36,204 nt of DNA from Streptomyces turgidiscabies Car8 (GTDB lineage: Bacteria > Actinomycetota > Actinomycetes > Streptomycetales > Streptomycetaceae), in the NCBI RefSeq assembly GCF_000331005.1, contig NZ_AEJB01000114.1, positions 1-36,204 of the forward strand. The letters run 5' to 3'. Position numbers and translations under genes: made by a program. The notes under the pieces were generated by a model that did not search any database, had not been told where the DNA came from, and was given only the letters and a program-made list of their open reading frames with translations. Below, in pieces: positions 1-8,693 of the stretch. Each line of letters opens with the position of its first letter. Within the stretch, counting starts at the first letter, position 1.

Positions 1-141
1 GGCGTGGGTGCGACGCAGCTCAGCCTCACCAACGCGGTGAACCAGAAGTTCCGGGTGCGGGCGGAGTACGTGCGCAGCGCCAAGGACACCACGTACGTGA
101 GCACTTGGGGCGGCTGGCTGCATCTGACGGTCAGGAACTGA
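1..141 (+). CDS. C-terminal end of an unidentified (probably exported) protein, partial
   Basis: Reading from base 1 there is an open frame that ends with TGA at 139-141 and gives the last 46 residues of a protein whose start lies outside the window. Codons have the strong G/C third-position bias of the neighbours, so it is a real gene end. The tail alternates polar and hydrophobic residues and finishes with WGGWLHLTVRN, which looks like the last beta strands of an extracellular or Ig-like domain. That is an inference; I do not recognise the family. It converges on the carboxypeptidase gene, with a hairpin between them. Confidence 0.6.
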   Translation, partial: GVGATQLSLTNAVNQKFRVRAEYVRSAKDTTYVSTWGGWLHLTVRN

Positions 142-147
142 GAGCGG

Positions 148-186
148 CATGAGGGGCGGGCGGCCATCGGGCAGGATGGCCTCATG
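148..186. terminator. Candidate bidirectional terminator hairpin
   Basis: GGCCAT (162-167) and ATGGCC (176-181) form a 6-bp stem with an 8-base loop. CATGA (148-152) and TCATG (182-186) extend it after an asymmetric bulge. It lies between two convergent genes, where such structures usually end transcription. There is no U tract, which is normal for actinomycetes. Confidence 0.45.
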
Positions 187-251
187 ACAAAGCTGTCCGA
201 ACGGTCGAGTGGTCGTGCGTTTGCTGGTTCCCCCCCTACCTCAGTCACCCA

Positions 252-1610
252 TCACGAGCAGTACTGCGCCTGCTTCCCGATGGACCGGTACATGCAGTCC
301 GAGTTCTCCAGCAGCTGCAGCACCGCGTCCCGGTTACGGGCCGTCTCCCGGTCGATCACCTCGTCGGGCGGGTAGAAGCCGCCCCCCGAGCTGGACGACG
401 GATACATCTCGAACGTGTAGGAGAAGATCTTCTGACTGCCCCAGAGGTAGTCGTCGATCGAACCGTCCGTGATGTACAGGTCGCTCGACTGTTCCGGCGT
501 GTAGCCGTTGCTCGCGGCCATCTTCCCGCCGACGGTGGCGAAGGCGTCCCGGTCGTCCTGGGTCATGCCCGTCGTGGTGTTGGCGGTCGTGTACCCGAAG
601 GGCCACAGCACCAGTTCGCTGTACGTGTGGAAGTCGATACCCGTCTTGATCTGCTGGACGCCGCCGACGACCCGGCTGCGGACGAAGTTGCCCACCACCT
701 TGACCTCGGGCGCGGACTCGGCCGAGGCGCCTCGGTAGGTCTCCGACGAGGTCGAGCCGGAGGAACCGCCGCAGCAGCCCCAGCGGTAGTTCCAGTTGCG
801 GTTGAGGTCCGTGCCGACGTTCGACGAACCGCTGTTGGGCTGGCGGTTCTTGCGCCACGAACGGTACGAGCCGGTCGCGATGTCGTACTCGCCGCCGTCC
901 GGGTTGAGGTCCGGGATGATCCAGATCTCACGGGAGTCGATCATGGCCTTGACCCGGGAGTCGGTGGCGTAGGTGGAGGTCAGGTTGCGCAGCAGATAGA
1001 GCGCCATCTCGACGGTGAGGTGCTCGCGTGCGTGCTGGTGGTGGGTGAACAGCACCTCGGGCTCGGCCTCGTCGGTGCCGACGTTGTCGCTGAGCTTGAT
1101 GGCGACGATGTTCCGGCCGGAGTAGGAGGTCCCGATGACCCGCTGGCTGGCGATGGAGGGGTTGGCCGCGACGAGGGAGTTGATCTCCGTCGTCATCTCC
1201 GCGTAGTTGTGATAGCGGGAGTCGGCCGTGGGGAAGTCGAGCAGCCGTACGTCGTCGGCGCTGCTTGAGCGGTCCGGAGCCGAGCCCAACAGGGTTATCT
1301 CGTAGCCGCGTTGGGCCAGTTTCCTGGCCTGGTCGGCGCGGCCGGAGACCACGACGGTCTCCTCGTCGGCCTCGTCCACGGTCACGCCTGACGCCATGAT
1401 GTCGGTGCGGACGTCGGACGTGGAGTTCGCGAAGTTGATCTCGTACTGGCGGATGTCGTCCGCCGAGGCCGCCGGGCGCTTGACGCTGGTCGCGGTGGCG
1501 TCGGGGGTGGTGGAGGCGACGCCCACGGCGAGGGCGAGGGACAGCAGCCCGAGGGCGGCGGCGGACCGTCTGCCGCCGAGGACACCTGAGCCTCGTATAC
1601 GAAGTCGCAT
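252..1610 (-). CDS. M14-family zinc carboxypeptidase, secreted
   Basis: A 452-residue secreted metallocarboxypeptidase that would remove C-terminal residues from peptides outside the cell. Zinc ligands are visible as H193-A-R-E196 and the later H328 (DFHTYSE). E401 (TFEMYP) is the general base, and DLNRNW (269-273) carries the substrate-binding Arg/Asn pair of M14 enzymes. An Arg-rich start and hydrophobic stretch (about 15-33) form a signal peptide, and residues about 45-125 look like a propeptide. I chose the ATG at 1610 because AGGAGA sits a few bases upstream; the open frame extends further to 1724 without a better site. The length fits the actinomycete zinc carboxypeptidases. It is divergent from the ATPase-LuxR regulator, which could control it (inference). 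Confidence 0.9.
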   Translation of the reverse strand: MRLRIRGSGVLGGRRSAAALGLLSLALAVGVASTTPDATATSVKRPAASADDIRQYEINFANSTSDVRTDIMASGVTVDEADEETVVVSGRADQARKLAQRGYEITLLGSAPDRSSSADDVRLLDFPTADSRYHNYAEMTTEINSLVAANPSIASQRVIGTSYSGRNIVAIKLSDNVGTDEAEPEVLFTHHQHAREHLTVEMALYLLRNLTSTYATDSRVKAMIDSREIWIIPDLNPDGGEYDIATGSYRSWRKNRQPNSGSSNVGTDLNRNWNYRWGCCGGSSGSTSSETYRGASAESAPEVKVVGNFVRSRVVGGVQQIKTGIDFHTYSELVLWPFGYTTANTTTGMTQDDRDAFATVGGKMAASNGYTPEQSSDLYITDGSIDDYLWGSQKIFSYTFEMYPSSSSGGGFYPPDEVIDRETARNRDAVLQLLENSDCMYRSIGKQAQYCS

Positions 1611-1711
1611 GAAGTCTCCTGATTTCTCCGGGAGTTCCGGGTTCTCCGGAAGTGGGGGAGTGGAGCGGGGGGTGGTTCTTCCGTGCGACGGACTGGTGCG
1701 GGTGTGGCGCC

Positions 1712-1740
1712 ATCGTGCGGCCATGACATGGGCAGGTCAA
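1712..1740 (-). promoter_or_regulatory. Possible promoter of the carboxypeptidase gene
   Basis: On the minus strand TTGACC (1740-1735) is followed after 17 bases by CACGAT (1717-1712), a fair match to the -35 and a poor match to the -10 element of the main sigma factor. It would give a leader of about 95 bases. The 302-base gap between the two divergent genes holds no other gene. Confidence 0.3.
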
Positions 1741-1839
1741 GAGCGCATAAAGAGTGATGGCGTGAACCGGTCGGCCGTACGGGCCGGAAAGTGCTGCGGG
1801 GGCCGCAGAGGATACGCGTACCGGCGCCCGCCCGTCGCG

Positions 1840-1868
1840 GCACTCGCGCAAGTGCACACGTGCGTGTG
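1840..1868. promoter_or_regulatory. Two adjacent inverted repeats upstream of the LuxR regulator
   Basis: GCACT-N6-AGTGC (1840-1855) overlaps by one base the near-perfect palindrome CACACGTGCGTGTG (1855-1868), which ends 44 bases before the regulator start. Their position in a divergent promoter region suggests operator sites, perhaps for the regulator itself. No consensus is known to me, so binding is inference. Confidence 0.35.
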
Positions 1869-1912
1869 ACCTGCCTGTTTGCCTCGGCGGGGGCTGTTGG
1901 AAGGTACCGACC

Positions 1913-4429
1913 ATGGGCGGATCAGCGCCACGGACGGATCGCCGGTCACCGGCCCGACCGCCGGTCGGGACAGCCGGCTTCGTCGACCGCCGCGACGAAC
2001 AGACCGAAGCCCGCGCACTGCTGGCCAGGGCCCGCCTCGTCACGCTGACCGGGCCGGGCGGCGTGGGCAAGACGCGCCTCGCCGCACGCGTCGCGGACCG
2101 AGTGTCCCGCGCCTTCCCGGACGGTGTCCGGTTCGCGCACCTGGCCGACGTGAGCGACCCGGACCTCGTACCGGCGGTCGTGGCCGAGGCACTGGGCCTC
2201 TACGACCATCCCACGCGGGGGTGGCCGAAGCCGCTGGACTCCCCGAACCTCTGGGATGCCCCGAACACCCCGAACACCCCGAACACCCCGAACACCCCGG
2301 ACCGTCTTGACGCCGTGGCTCCTCTGGCCGATCAGCTGGGGGCGCGTCGGCTCCTGCTGGTCCTCGACAACTGCGAGCACCTGCACAGGGCCTGCGCCGA
2401 AGTCGTCGGCGCGCTTCTGCGACGCACCACCGGTGTACGGGTCCTGGCCACCAGCCGGCACCGTCTGGGCCTGACGGAGGAACACCTGCTGGACGTACGG
2501 CCGTTGCCGGTACCGGACCCTGAAGGCGACCTCTCGCCGGCCCACCGGCACCCGGCCCTCGCCCTCTTCGCGGACCGGGCCGCCGCGGTCGTCCCGGGCT
2601 TCACCCTCACCCCCGCCAACCGCCCGGCCGTGGCCCGCCTGTGCCGCCGCCTCGACGGCCTCCCCCTGGCGATCGAGCTGGCGGCGGCCCGCATGACGCA
2701 CGCGGGGGACCTGGCCGACCTGAGCGACCTGCACGACTCGGACGAGCCGGTCGTCGACGAACCGCCCGCCCACACCCCCGCCCACCCCCGCCACCGCACC
2801 CTGCGGGCCACGATCGACTGGAGCCACCAACTGTGCACGCCGGATGAGCGGTTGGTCTGGGCGCGGGCCTCCGTGCTGGCCGGAGACTTCGACCTGGAGA
2901 CGGCCGAGGCGGTGTGCGGGGACGGTACCGCCGACGTCCTGGAGGCCGTGACCGGGCTGGTCGCCAAGTCCGTACTGAGCCGGGAACCGGGCCCCGACGG
3001 TGGCGTACGGTATCGCCTGCTCGACACCCTCAGGCAGTACGGCCTCGGCCGGCTGAGGCAGCGGCCCGGTGCGGAACGGGCCGCCCGGCTCCGGCACCGC
3101 GACTGGACACAGACCCGGGCGTCGGCGTACGAACGTGCCTGGTTCGGCCCGGACCAACCGCGCACGACCGCCCGCCTCCACGCCGACCGGGCCGGTCTGC
3201 GCGCGGCGCTGGCATTCAGCCTCGAAGCGGGTTCGGGTTCGGGTTCGGGTTCGGGTTCGGGTTCGGGTTCGGGTACGGAGCCAGGCGGGTGCGCCCCCGA
3301 GGACGCCCGGGCCGGCCTCCGGCTCGCCGGCACCCTCTGGTTCCACTGGTACGCGTGCGGCGCATCCGGCGAGGGCCGGTACTGGCTCGACCGCGCCCTG
3401 GAAGCGAACCCCGGGCCCAGCAGGGAACGGGCCCGGGCACTGTGGGTTTCCGGCCTGCTCGGGCTGCTCTCCACGTCGCCGGAGGAACATGCCCGGGGAC
3501 GGCTGCGGGCCGAGGAGGCGCTCGCCCTCGCCGGGCGACTCGGGGACGCCGCCGAGGCAGCGCATGCCGGATACGTCGTCGGGGTCGGCCGGCTCCTCGG
3601 AGGTGAACCCGCCGCTGCCCTGCGGTACTTCGAGGACGCCGTGGCGCAGGGACCCGTAACCGGCGGCCATGCGAGCCTCGCCGGGCTCGAACGGGTGCAA
3701 CTGGCCACCGCACTGGCCGCCTTGGGCGAGGCGGACCGGGCCGTCGCCGTCTGCGAGAACGCCCTGCGCGTGTGCGAGGAGTACGGCGAGCAGTGGGTTC
3801 GCTCAGGCGTCCTGCGGGCGCTCGCCCTCGCTCACAGCGTCCGCGGGGACTGGCGCCGGGCCGAACCGGCCGCCCGCGAGGCACTGCGCACCGGGCACAT
3901 CCTGCACGACCTCCTCGGCATCGCCCCCGCCCTGGACCTGCTCGCCCTCGCCGCGACCGCCCGCCACCACGCCCACGATCGGGCCGCCGTCCTCCTCGGC
4001 GGCGCCGACCGCGTCCGGTCCACCTCCTCGGACTCCGACTCCGTGCGGCAGGACGGTGAGACCCGGGCACGCGAGGCCCTCGGGCGCCGGGCGTACGAAC
4101 GGGCGTACCGCCGGGGGGAGAGTCTTGGCCTCGCCGGGATCGTCAAGTACGCCCTGCGGGAAGGGGAGTCGGCAGGAGGGCAACCCGAACCGCCGTCCGG
4201 CACTGGGTGCTTGAGTGGCCTCGGCTCCGGCTCCAACTCCGGAACGAGTCTGACCCGCCGGGAGACCGAGGTCGCCGCGCTCGTCGCCGAGGGCCTCGCC
4301 AACCAGCAGATCGCCGACCGCCTGGTGATCGCCCGCCGTACCGCCGAGGGTCACGTGGAACACATCCTCGGCAAACTCAACCTCGCGAACCGCACCCAGA
4401 TCGCGGCCTGGGTGACGACGCACCGGTGA
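1913..4429 (+). CDS. Large ATPase transcriptional regulator with C-terminal LuxR HTH
   Basis: An 838-residue signal-transduction regulator of the AfsR/LuxR ATPase type. Walker A is GPGGVGKT (47-54) and Walker B LLLVLDN (147-153), and an NB-ARC-like region with GLPLAIELAA follows. The middle is alpha-helical and TPR-like (about 450-740), and a GerE/LuxR helix-turn-helix fills residues 780-838. It should couple nucleotide binding and a sensed signal to DNA binding. The ATG at 1913 has GGAAGG 8 bases upstream. Two low-complexity inserts are odd: an Asn-Thr-Pro repeat just before Walker B and a Gly-Ser repeat near residues 439-455, both from DNA microsatellites. It is divergent from the carboxypeptidase. 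The target genes are unknown. Confidence 0.88.
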   Translation: MGGSAPRTDRRSPARPPVGTAGFVDRRDEQTEARALLARARLVTLTGPGGVGKTRLAARVADRVSRAFPDGVRFAHLADVSDPDLVPAVVAEALGLYDHPTRGWPKPLDSPNLWDAPNTPNTPNTPNTPDRLDAVAPLADQLGARRLLLVLDNCEHLHRACAEVVGALLRRTTGVRVLATSRHRLGLTEEHLLDVRPLPVPDPEGDLSPAHRHPALALFADRAAAVVPGFTLTPANRPAVARLCRRLDGLPLAIELAAARMTHAGDLADLSDLHDSDEPVVDEPPAHTPAHPRHRTLRATIDWSHQLCTPDERLVWARASVLAGDFDLETAEAVCGDGTADVLEAVTGLVAKSVLSREPGPDGGVRYRLLDTLRQYGLGRLRQRPGAERAARLRHRDWTQTRASAYERAWFGPDQPRTTARLHADRAGLRAALAFSLEAGSGSGSGSGSGSGSGTEPGGCAPEDARAGLRLAGTLWFHWYACGASGEGRYWLDRALEANPGPSRERARALWVSGLLGLLSTSPEEHARGRLRAEEALALAGRLGDAAEAAHAGYVVGVGRLLGGEPAAALRYFEDAVAQGPVTGGHASLAGLERVQLATALAALGEADRAVAVCENALRVCEEYGEQWVRSGVLRALALAHSVRGDWRRAEPAAREALRTGHILHDLLGIAPALDLLALAATARHHAHDRAAVLLGGADRVRSTSSDSDSVRQDGETRAREALGRRAYERAYRRGESLGLAGIVKYALREGESAGGQPEPPSGTGCLSGLGSGSNSGTSLTRRETEVAALVAEGLANQQIADRLVIARRTAEGHVEHILGKLNLANRTQIAAWVTTHR
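2261..2296 (+). repeat. 9-bp tandem repeat (CCGAACACC) x4 inside the regulator gene
   Basis: Four perfect copies of CCGAACACC, in frame, encode repeated Asn-Thr-Pro. Copy-number change would alter length without shifting frame. Confidence 0.9.
3230..3271 (+). repeat. 6-bp tandem repeat (GGTTCG) x7 inside the regulator gene
   Basis: Seven perfect copies of GGTTCG encode alternating Gly and Ser between the ATPase part and the helical repeats, probably a flexible linker. The repeat stays in frame. Confidence 0.9.
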
Positions 4430-4454
4430 CGACGCACGGATGACGACGCATCGG
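4413..4454 (+). repeat. 14-bp imperfect tandem repeat x3 over the regulator stop codon
   Basis: Units TGACGACGCACCGG, TGACGACGCACGGA and TGACGACGCATCGG lie end to end. The regulator's TGA (4427-4429) is the first codon of the second unit. Because 14 is not a multiple of 3, adding or losing a unit would change the protein's C-terminus. Confidence 0.8.
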
Positions 4455-4554
4455 TGACCACCCCCTCCTACGGAGGTGCGGGCTTGAAGATCTGGGCGGA
4501 AAACAGGTATTTCTCCCCGCGCGCGGGGGCGTTCGCGGAGGCGATCCTGAAGGC

Positions 4555-5061
4555 ATGCTGCAACTCTCCGGTGGCTCCGGGGGACATGTCCCGGTTCCCG
4601 TCCCTCGGTACGGCTCCTACCCCCAACCCCCTCTGGGGGCAGGCCATCTGAGCGTCGAGTACGACCCGCGGCCCACCGCCGCCCGCGAGGCGCGGGCGGA
4701 GGTGCGCGGTCAGTTGGAGAAGTGGGGCCCGACCGCCTGGGACGACGAATCCTGGGACGACCTCGTCGACGTGACGGAGCTCCTCGTCAGTGAGCTGGTC
4801 ACCAACGCGGTGCTGCACGCGGCGAGCCGGTTCCGGCTCACCCTGTCGGCGTCGCACGGTGTCCTGCGCTGCGAGGTCACCGACACCGGCCGCAGTACTC
4901 CGAAAGTGCTGTGTGCGGGCACCGGGGAGAGCGGCCGGGGAATGTTCCTGGTGGACGCGCTCGCGAGGCGCTGGGGCTGCCACCAGGACGGGCCGGGCAA
5001 GACCGTGTGGTTCGAGCTCGGCACCTGCGGGTCCGACGGCTGTGGTCGGCGACAGCCGTAG
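4555..5061 (+). CDS. ATP-binding protein, RsbW/anti-sigma-like histidine-kinase fold
   Basis: A 168-residue stand-alone GHKL ATPase domain of the kind abundant in Streptomyces (HATPase_c_2). The N box is SELVTNAVLH (79-88), the G1 box is VTDTG (108-112) and the G2 region is GESGRGM (124-130), so all ATP-binding parts look intact. Such proteins are related to the anti-sigma kinases RsbW and SpoIIAB. No sigma or anti-anti-sigma gene sits next to it, so its partner is unknown. The first 30 residues are Pro/Gly-rich. The ATG at 4555 has only a weak ribosome site, and a later start is possible. A strong hairpin follows, so it is probably monocistronic. Confidence 0.82.
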   Translation: MLQLSGGSGGHVPVPVPRYGSYPQPPLGAGHLSVEYDPRPTAAREARAEVRGQLEKWGPTAWDDESWDDLVDVTELLVSELVTNAVLHAASRFRLTLSASHGVLRCEVTDTGRSTPKVLCAGTGESGRGMFLVDALARRWGCHQDGPGKTVWFELGTCGSDGCGRRQP

Positions 5062-5071
5062 CGGCCCGCGT

Positions 5072-5118
5072 GTTCCGGACGCCGGATGCCCCGGCCGTCC
5101 ACCGTCCGGCTCCGGAAC
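5072..5118 (+). terminator. Strong hairpin terminator after the ATP-binding gene
   Basis: GTTCCGGA (5072-5079) pairs with TCCGGAAC (5111-5118) and GCCGGA (5081-5086) with TCCGGC (5105-5110). This makes a 14-bp stem with one bulged base and an 18-base loop, 10 bases after the stop codon. It argues that the next gene starts at 5161 rather than at the in-frame codon at 5086 inside the hairpin. Confidence 0.7.
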
Positions 5119-5160
5119 GCCCTCTTGTGCGACCAGCCCCTTTGCGCTTTCTTGACGTAC

Positions 5161-6531
5161 ATGGCGGACACCACAGGAAACTCCACAGAAGCAAACGAAC
5201 CAGGGGCGACAGGGTCCACGGCCGACACGAAAGCCACGGTCGCCCCCAACCTCGCAAGTCCCAACTCGGCTCCCCGAAAGTCCAGTTGGAAGTACATCGG
5301 GCCCGGCATCGTGGTCGCCGCGACCGGTGTCGGCGCCGGTGACCTGGTGGCGACACTCATCGCGGGCAGCAACTTCGGCTACACCCTCCTGTGGGCCGCC
5401 GTACTGGGATGTCTGGTGAAGATCTCCCTCGCCGAGGCGGCCGGCCGCTGGCACCTCTCCACCGGCCGCACCCTCTTCGACGGCTGGGCGAGCCTCGGCC
5501 GCTGGACGACGTACTTCTTCGTCGCGTACGTCGTGATCTGGGGCTTCGTCTACGGCGCGGCGGCGATGTCGTCGAGCGCGCTCCCGCTGCAGGCGCTGTT
5601 CCCGGACGTCATGGACCTCAAGTGGTGGGCGATCCTGTGCGGGTTGTCGGGCCTGGTCTTCGTCTGGTTCAACAAGTACGAGGTCTTCGAGAAGGTCATG
5701 ACCGTGCTGGTGGGCGTGATGTTCGTCGTCACGGTCTATCTGGCGATCCGGGTCACCCCCAACCTCGGGGACGCCTTCGCCGGCCTGCTGCCCGTGCTCC
5801 CCGACGAGAAGGACTCGATCCTCAACACGCTGGGCCTGGTCGGCGGTGTGGGCGGCACCATCACCCTTGCGGCGTACGGGTACTGGGTCAATGCGAAGGG
5901 CTGGACCAACACCGGCTGGATGAAGGTGATGCGCCTCGACAACCGGGTCGCGTACGTGACGACGGGCATCTTCGTGGTGTCGATGCTGTTCGTGGGCGCG
6001 GAGTTGCTGCATTCGGCAGGCGTGGCGATCGCGAGCGGCGACAAGGGCCTGATCCAGCTGAGCGACATTTTGGCGGACAAGTACGGCTCGGCGACCGCGA
6101 AGTTCTTCCTGATCGGCTTCTTCGCCACCTCCTACACCTCGCTGATCGGCGTCTGGCACGGCGTGAGCCTGATGTTCGCCGACTTCGTGGAACGCTTCCG
6201 CGGCACCCGGACGACGGGCGAGGAGGTCGCCTCCGGCACCCGCGAACGGTCCTGGCCGTTCCGCGCGTACCTGCTGTGGCTGACCTTCCCGCCCATCGTC
6301 CTGCTCTTCCAGGGCCAGCCCTTCCGCCTGATCATCCTCTACGGCGTCCTGGGCGCGGCCTTCCTCCCCTTCCTGGCCGGCACACTGCTGGTCCTGCTCA
6401 ACTCCTCCCGCACGCCCGCCGAATGGCGCAACCGGCTGCTGAGCAACGCGATGCTGGTGATCGCGGGCCTGCTCTTCCTGGTGCTGTGCGTGAAGCAGAT
6501 CTGGGACCAGCCGTGGTCGGAGTTCTTCTGA
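5161..6531 (+). CDS. Nramp-related divalent-metal transporter-like membrane protein
   Basis: A 456-residue polytopic membrane protein with about eleven hydrophobic segments, in the Nramp/MntH superfamily. A polar N-terminal tail (1-45) precedes TM1, which begins with IGPGIVVAATG. Canonical Nramps carry the metal-binding DPGN motif in TM1. Here the matching place reads GVGAGD (56-61), and the TM6 region lacks the usual MPH motif, so it probably does not handle manganese or iron in the standard way. The substrate is unknown. I chose the ATG at 5161 because the upstream in-frame start lies inside a terminator hairpin, though no clear ribosome site precedes 5161. It converges on the next minus-strand gene. 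Confidence 0.8.
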   Translation: MADTTGNSTEANEPGATGSTADTKATVAPNLASPNSAPRKSSWKYIGPGIVVAATGVGAGDLVATLIAGSNFGYTLLWAAVLGCLVKISLAEAAGRWHLSTGRTLFDGWASLGRWTTYFFVAYVVIWGFVYGAAAMSSSALPLQALFPDVMDLKWWAILCGLSGLVFVWFNKYEVFEKVMTVLVGVMFVVTVYLAIRVTPNLGDAFAGLLPVLPDEKDSILNTLGLVGGVGGTITLAAYGYWVNAKGWTNTGWMKVMRLDNRVAYVTTGIFVVSMLFVGAELLHSAGVAIASGDKGLIQLSDILADKYGSATAKFFLIGFFATSYTSLIGVWHGVSLMFADFVERFRGTRTTGEEVASGTRERSWPFRAYLLWLTFPPIVLLFQGQPFRLIILYGVLGAAFLPFLAGTLLVLLNSSRTPAEWRNRLLSNAMLVIAGLLFLVLCVKQIWDQPWSEFF

Positions 6532-6553
6532 GTTCTCCGGTTCCTCTGTCTCT

Positions 6554-6584
6554 CTGAGGCCCCTGCCCTGTGACGGAGGCTCAG
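6554..6584. terminator. Weak convergent-gene hairpin
   Basis: CTGAG (6554-6558) can pair with CTCAG (6580-6584), extended by two G-C pairs after a bulge. It spans the gap between the convergent transporter and membrane-protein genes and overlaps the latter's stop codon. Confidence 0.3.
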
Positions 6585-7891
6585 TTGGGAACCGGCTGCA
6601 GCTGCTGCCACTTGGAGTCGGTGGCGATCGCCTTGAGCTGGTCGAGGGTCAGGGCGGGGTTCTCGCGGGTCGGGCCGGTGACCTGGCTGGCGGAGTTGAA
6701 GGCGCTGACGACCACCCTCAGACCGTCGGGCCAGTAGGCGTCGGCGGTCCGCATGACGAGCCCCCTGCCCTTGTCGTCGCCGGGGCCCTGCCGGACGACG
6801 ACCTTGATGCCGTCGGGCAGGGTCACCGCGCCCGAACCCTCACCGAAGAGCTGGTCCTCGACGTCCTGCATGTTGGGCTGCACATTGACCTGGACGAAGC
6901 TCTCACCCTTGCCGTCGTCGACGACGACGTACCCGTACTCGGTCCCCTCGTCGCTCTTGCGGACGACGCGGAGACCCTGCCCCTTCGGGAGCAGCCCGGT
7001 GAGCGTCGTCAGGAGGGTGGCGGTCCCGGCGCCGGGAGGTGTGGCCGGGGACTCCTGCGACGGCGAAGCCTCTGGAAGGGTGTCGACGACCTTGAGCCAG
7101 GCGGGATCGGTGACGAGTGTCTTCAACTGGGCGCTCGACAAAGGAGGTTCGGGGCGGCTGACGGGGGCGCCCTTCTCGGCGGCGGCATTCCACTCGCTCA
7201 TCGTCACCTGCCCCCCGTCCGGCGTGACGAGGGTCGCCGTCCACAGCTTCGTGTCGATGTGGCGGTCCGCGTACTCGTACCTCTTGAGAATCATGAGCGC
7301 CGAGCCGCCGGGCAGCGTGCTCCTCGCACAGTCGTCGTACGGGACGAACGCCGTGTCCGGGCACTCGGTCGCCTGCCGGGCCTGGGCGCTCCCGGGGGCG
7401 ACGCGTCCGAAGCCGAGGGAAAGAGCCCCTGCGCCCTTCCCGTCGTCGAACACGGCGTACACGGACGGGCCGTGCTTCGAGTCCGTGCCCCGCGCGGACT
7501 CCTCACTGAGCTTGCCCTCGGGCAGCAACTCCTTGAGGGTGCTGAGCAGTTGGTCGCCGGAGAGGGTGGGCGAGTCGGCCGTGCCAGTGGATGCGCCGCT
7601 GGGTGTGCCGGTGGCGTCACCGGGTCCGACGGTCGTTCCGGTGGCCCCCGCGGACCGCTGTCCGCTCCCGTCTCCGCCCCAGGGCGTGATCAGTGCGCCG
7701 CCCACCCCCACCAGCGCGATCGCGGCGGCGCCGCTCACGACAGCGGTCCGGCGGCGCGTACGGAGCCGGCGCCCCCGGGTCTCGCCCCCGGCGACGAGGG
7801 CGGCACGATCGGCGTCGAAGGCACCACCGGCGTTGCGCAGTGCGGCGCCGAGCCGGTCCTCGAACTGGTCGTCTCGATGTTCAACGGACAT
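6581..7891 (-). CDS. Single-pass membrane protein downstream of a SigE-family sigma factor
   Basis: A 436-residue protein with a charged cytoplasmic N-terminus (1-48), one membrane segment (about 50-70, AVVSGAAAIALVGVGGALI) and a long external part. The external part has two similar halves, each with a leucine-rich LLPEGK or LLPKGQ turn and a short DDGKG segment, suggesting an internal duplication. I see no zinc-binding anti-sigma motif. It follows the sigma-factor gene after 182 bases on the same strand, so it is probably co-transcribed and may sense envelope state or act with that sigma factor (inference from position). The ATG at 7891 was chosen because the longer frame reads across the untranslated-looking spacer. 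Confidence 0.75.
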   Translation of the reverse strand: MSVEHRDDQFEDRLGAALRNAGGAFDADRAALVAGGETRGRRLRTRRRTAVVSGAAAIALVGVGGALITPWGGDGSGQRSAGATGTTVGPGDATGTPSGASTGTADSPTLSGDQLLSTLKELLPEGKLSEESARGTDSKHGPSVYAVFDDGKGAGALSLGFGRVAPGSAQARQATECPDTAFVPYDDCARSTLPGGSALMILKRYEYADRHIDTKLWTATLVTPDGGQVTMSEWNAAAEKGAPVSRPEPPLSSAQLKTLVTDPAWLKVVDTLPEASPSQESPATPPGAGTATLLTTLTGLLPKGQGLRVVRKSDEGTEYGYVVVDDGKGESFVQVNVQPNMQDVEDQLFGEGSGAVTLPDGIKVVVRQGPGDDKGRGLVMRTADAYWPDGLRVVVSAFNSASQVTGPTRENPALTLDQLKAIATDSKWQQLQPVPN

Positions 7892-8073
7892 GACGAACCA
7901 CCACTTCTGCTGTGTAGGGGCAATTGTGTACCGGAACGGGAGGAGTGTCCGGCGAGGGGAGGTGAGCTCGGGGCGGGGGAAGGAAAGCCCGGGGCCGGGA
8001 AGGGGAGCCCGAGGCCGGGAAGAGGAGCTGATGGCCCGGAGGGGGAGCCGGGGCCGGGTAGCGGTGACGGGCC

Positions 8074-8586
8074 TCAACGGACCGCGTACTCACCGAGTTC
8101 CTCACCGAGGAGGACGCGCAGCCGGGCGAGGGCACGGAGGCAACGGGAGCGTACGGCGCCCGAGGTGACGTTCATCGCGCCCGCCGTCTCCTCGATGGAA
8201 CGGTCCTCCCAATAGCGCAGGACGACCACCGCCCGGTCCTTGGGCGGGAGTTGGGCGAGCGCCTCGACCAGGGTGAGCCGCATGGTCACGTCGGTTCCGG
8301 CGGAGGGCACGGCCGACTCGGGCAGCACGTCGGTGGCACGCTCGCTACTGCTGCGGCGCCGCTGATGCGTGAGAAAGGTGCGGGTGAGCACGGTCTGCGC
8401 ATACCCCGCCGGGTTGCTGGCCCGGGAGACGCGCCCCCAGTTGACGTACAACCGCCCGAGCGTCTCCTGCACCAGGTCCTCGGCGAGGTACGTGTCCCCG
8501 GCGGTCAGCAGACACGCGGAGCGATACAGATGCCCGGCGCGCGCCGCCGCGAACTCCGCGTACTCGTCCGAGCGGACCTTTCTCAT
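8074..8586 (-). CDS. SigE-family (ECF) RNA polymerase sigma factor
   Basis: A 170-residue ECF-type sigma factor. Sigma region 2, with the core-binding segment around AEDLVQETLGRLYVNW (35-50), lies near the N-terminus. Region 4 fills about 108-158, with the helix-turn-helix around SIEETAGAMNVTSGAVRSR. It should direct RNA polymerase to a small regulon of envelope or stress promoters. The ATG at 8586 has a GGGGGA ribosome site. The membrane protein gene that follows is the likely partner. No classical anti-sigma gene with an HxxxCxxC motif is adjacent. Confidence 0.9.
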   Translation of the reverse strand: MRKVRSDEYAEFAAARAGHLYRSACLLTAGDTYLAEDLVQETLGRLYVNWGRVSRASNPAGYAQTVLTRTFLTHQRRRSSSERATDVLPESAVPSAGTDVTMRLTLVEALAQLPPKDRAVVVLRYWEDRSIEETAGAMNVTSGAVRSRCLRALARLRVLLGEELGEYAVR

Positions 8587-8693
8587 ACGTTCCCCCTACC
8601 CCTGCGGCACACCGACATCGGCCGCGCGTGAACTGCCTTCACCTCACTGACGCGGTGGGCGGGGGGAAATGTTGCAGAGCTCAAGGGAGAGGG

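Noticed and set aside
184..375. Plus-strand 63-residue ORF beginning MTKLSERSSG
   Set aside because: Its start is part of the terminator hairpin and the rest is antisense to the carboxypeptidase gene end. No ribosome site.
1946..3700. Long minus-strand ORF of 584 codons
   Set aside because: Antisense shadow of the ATPase-LuxR regulator; low-complexity Arg/Gly/Val composition and no domain.
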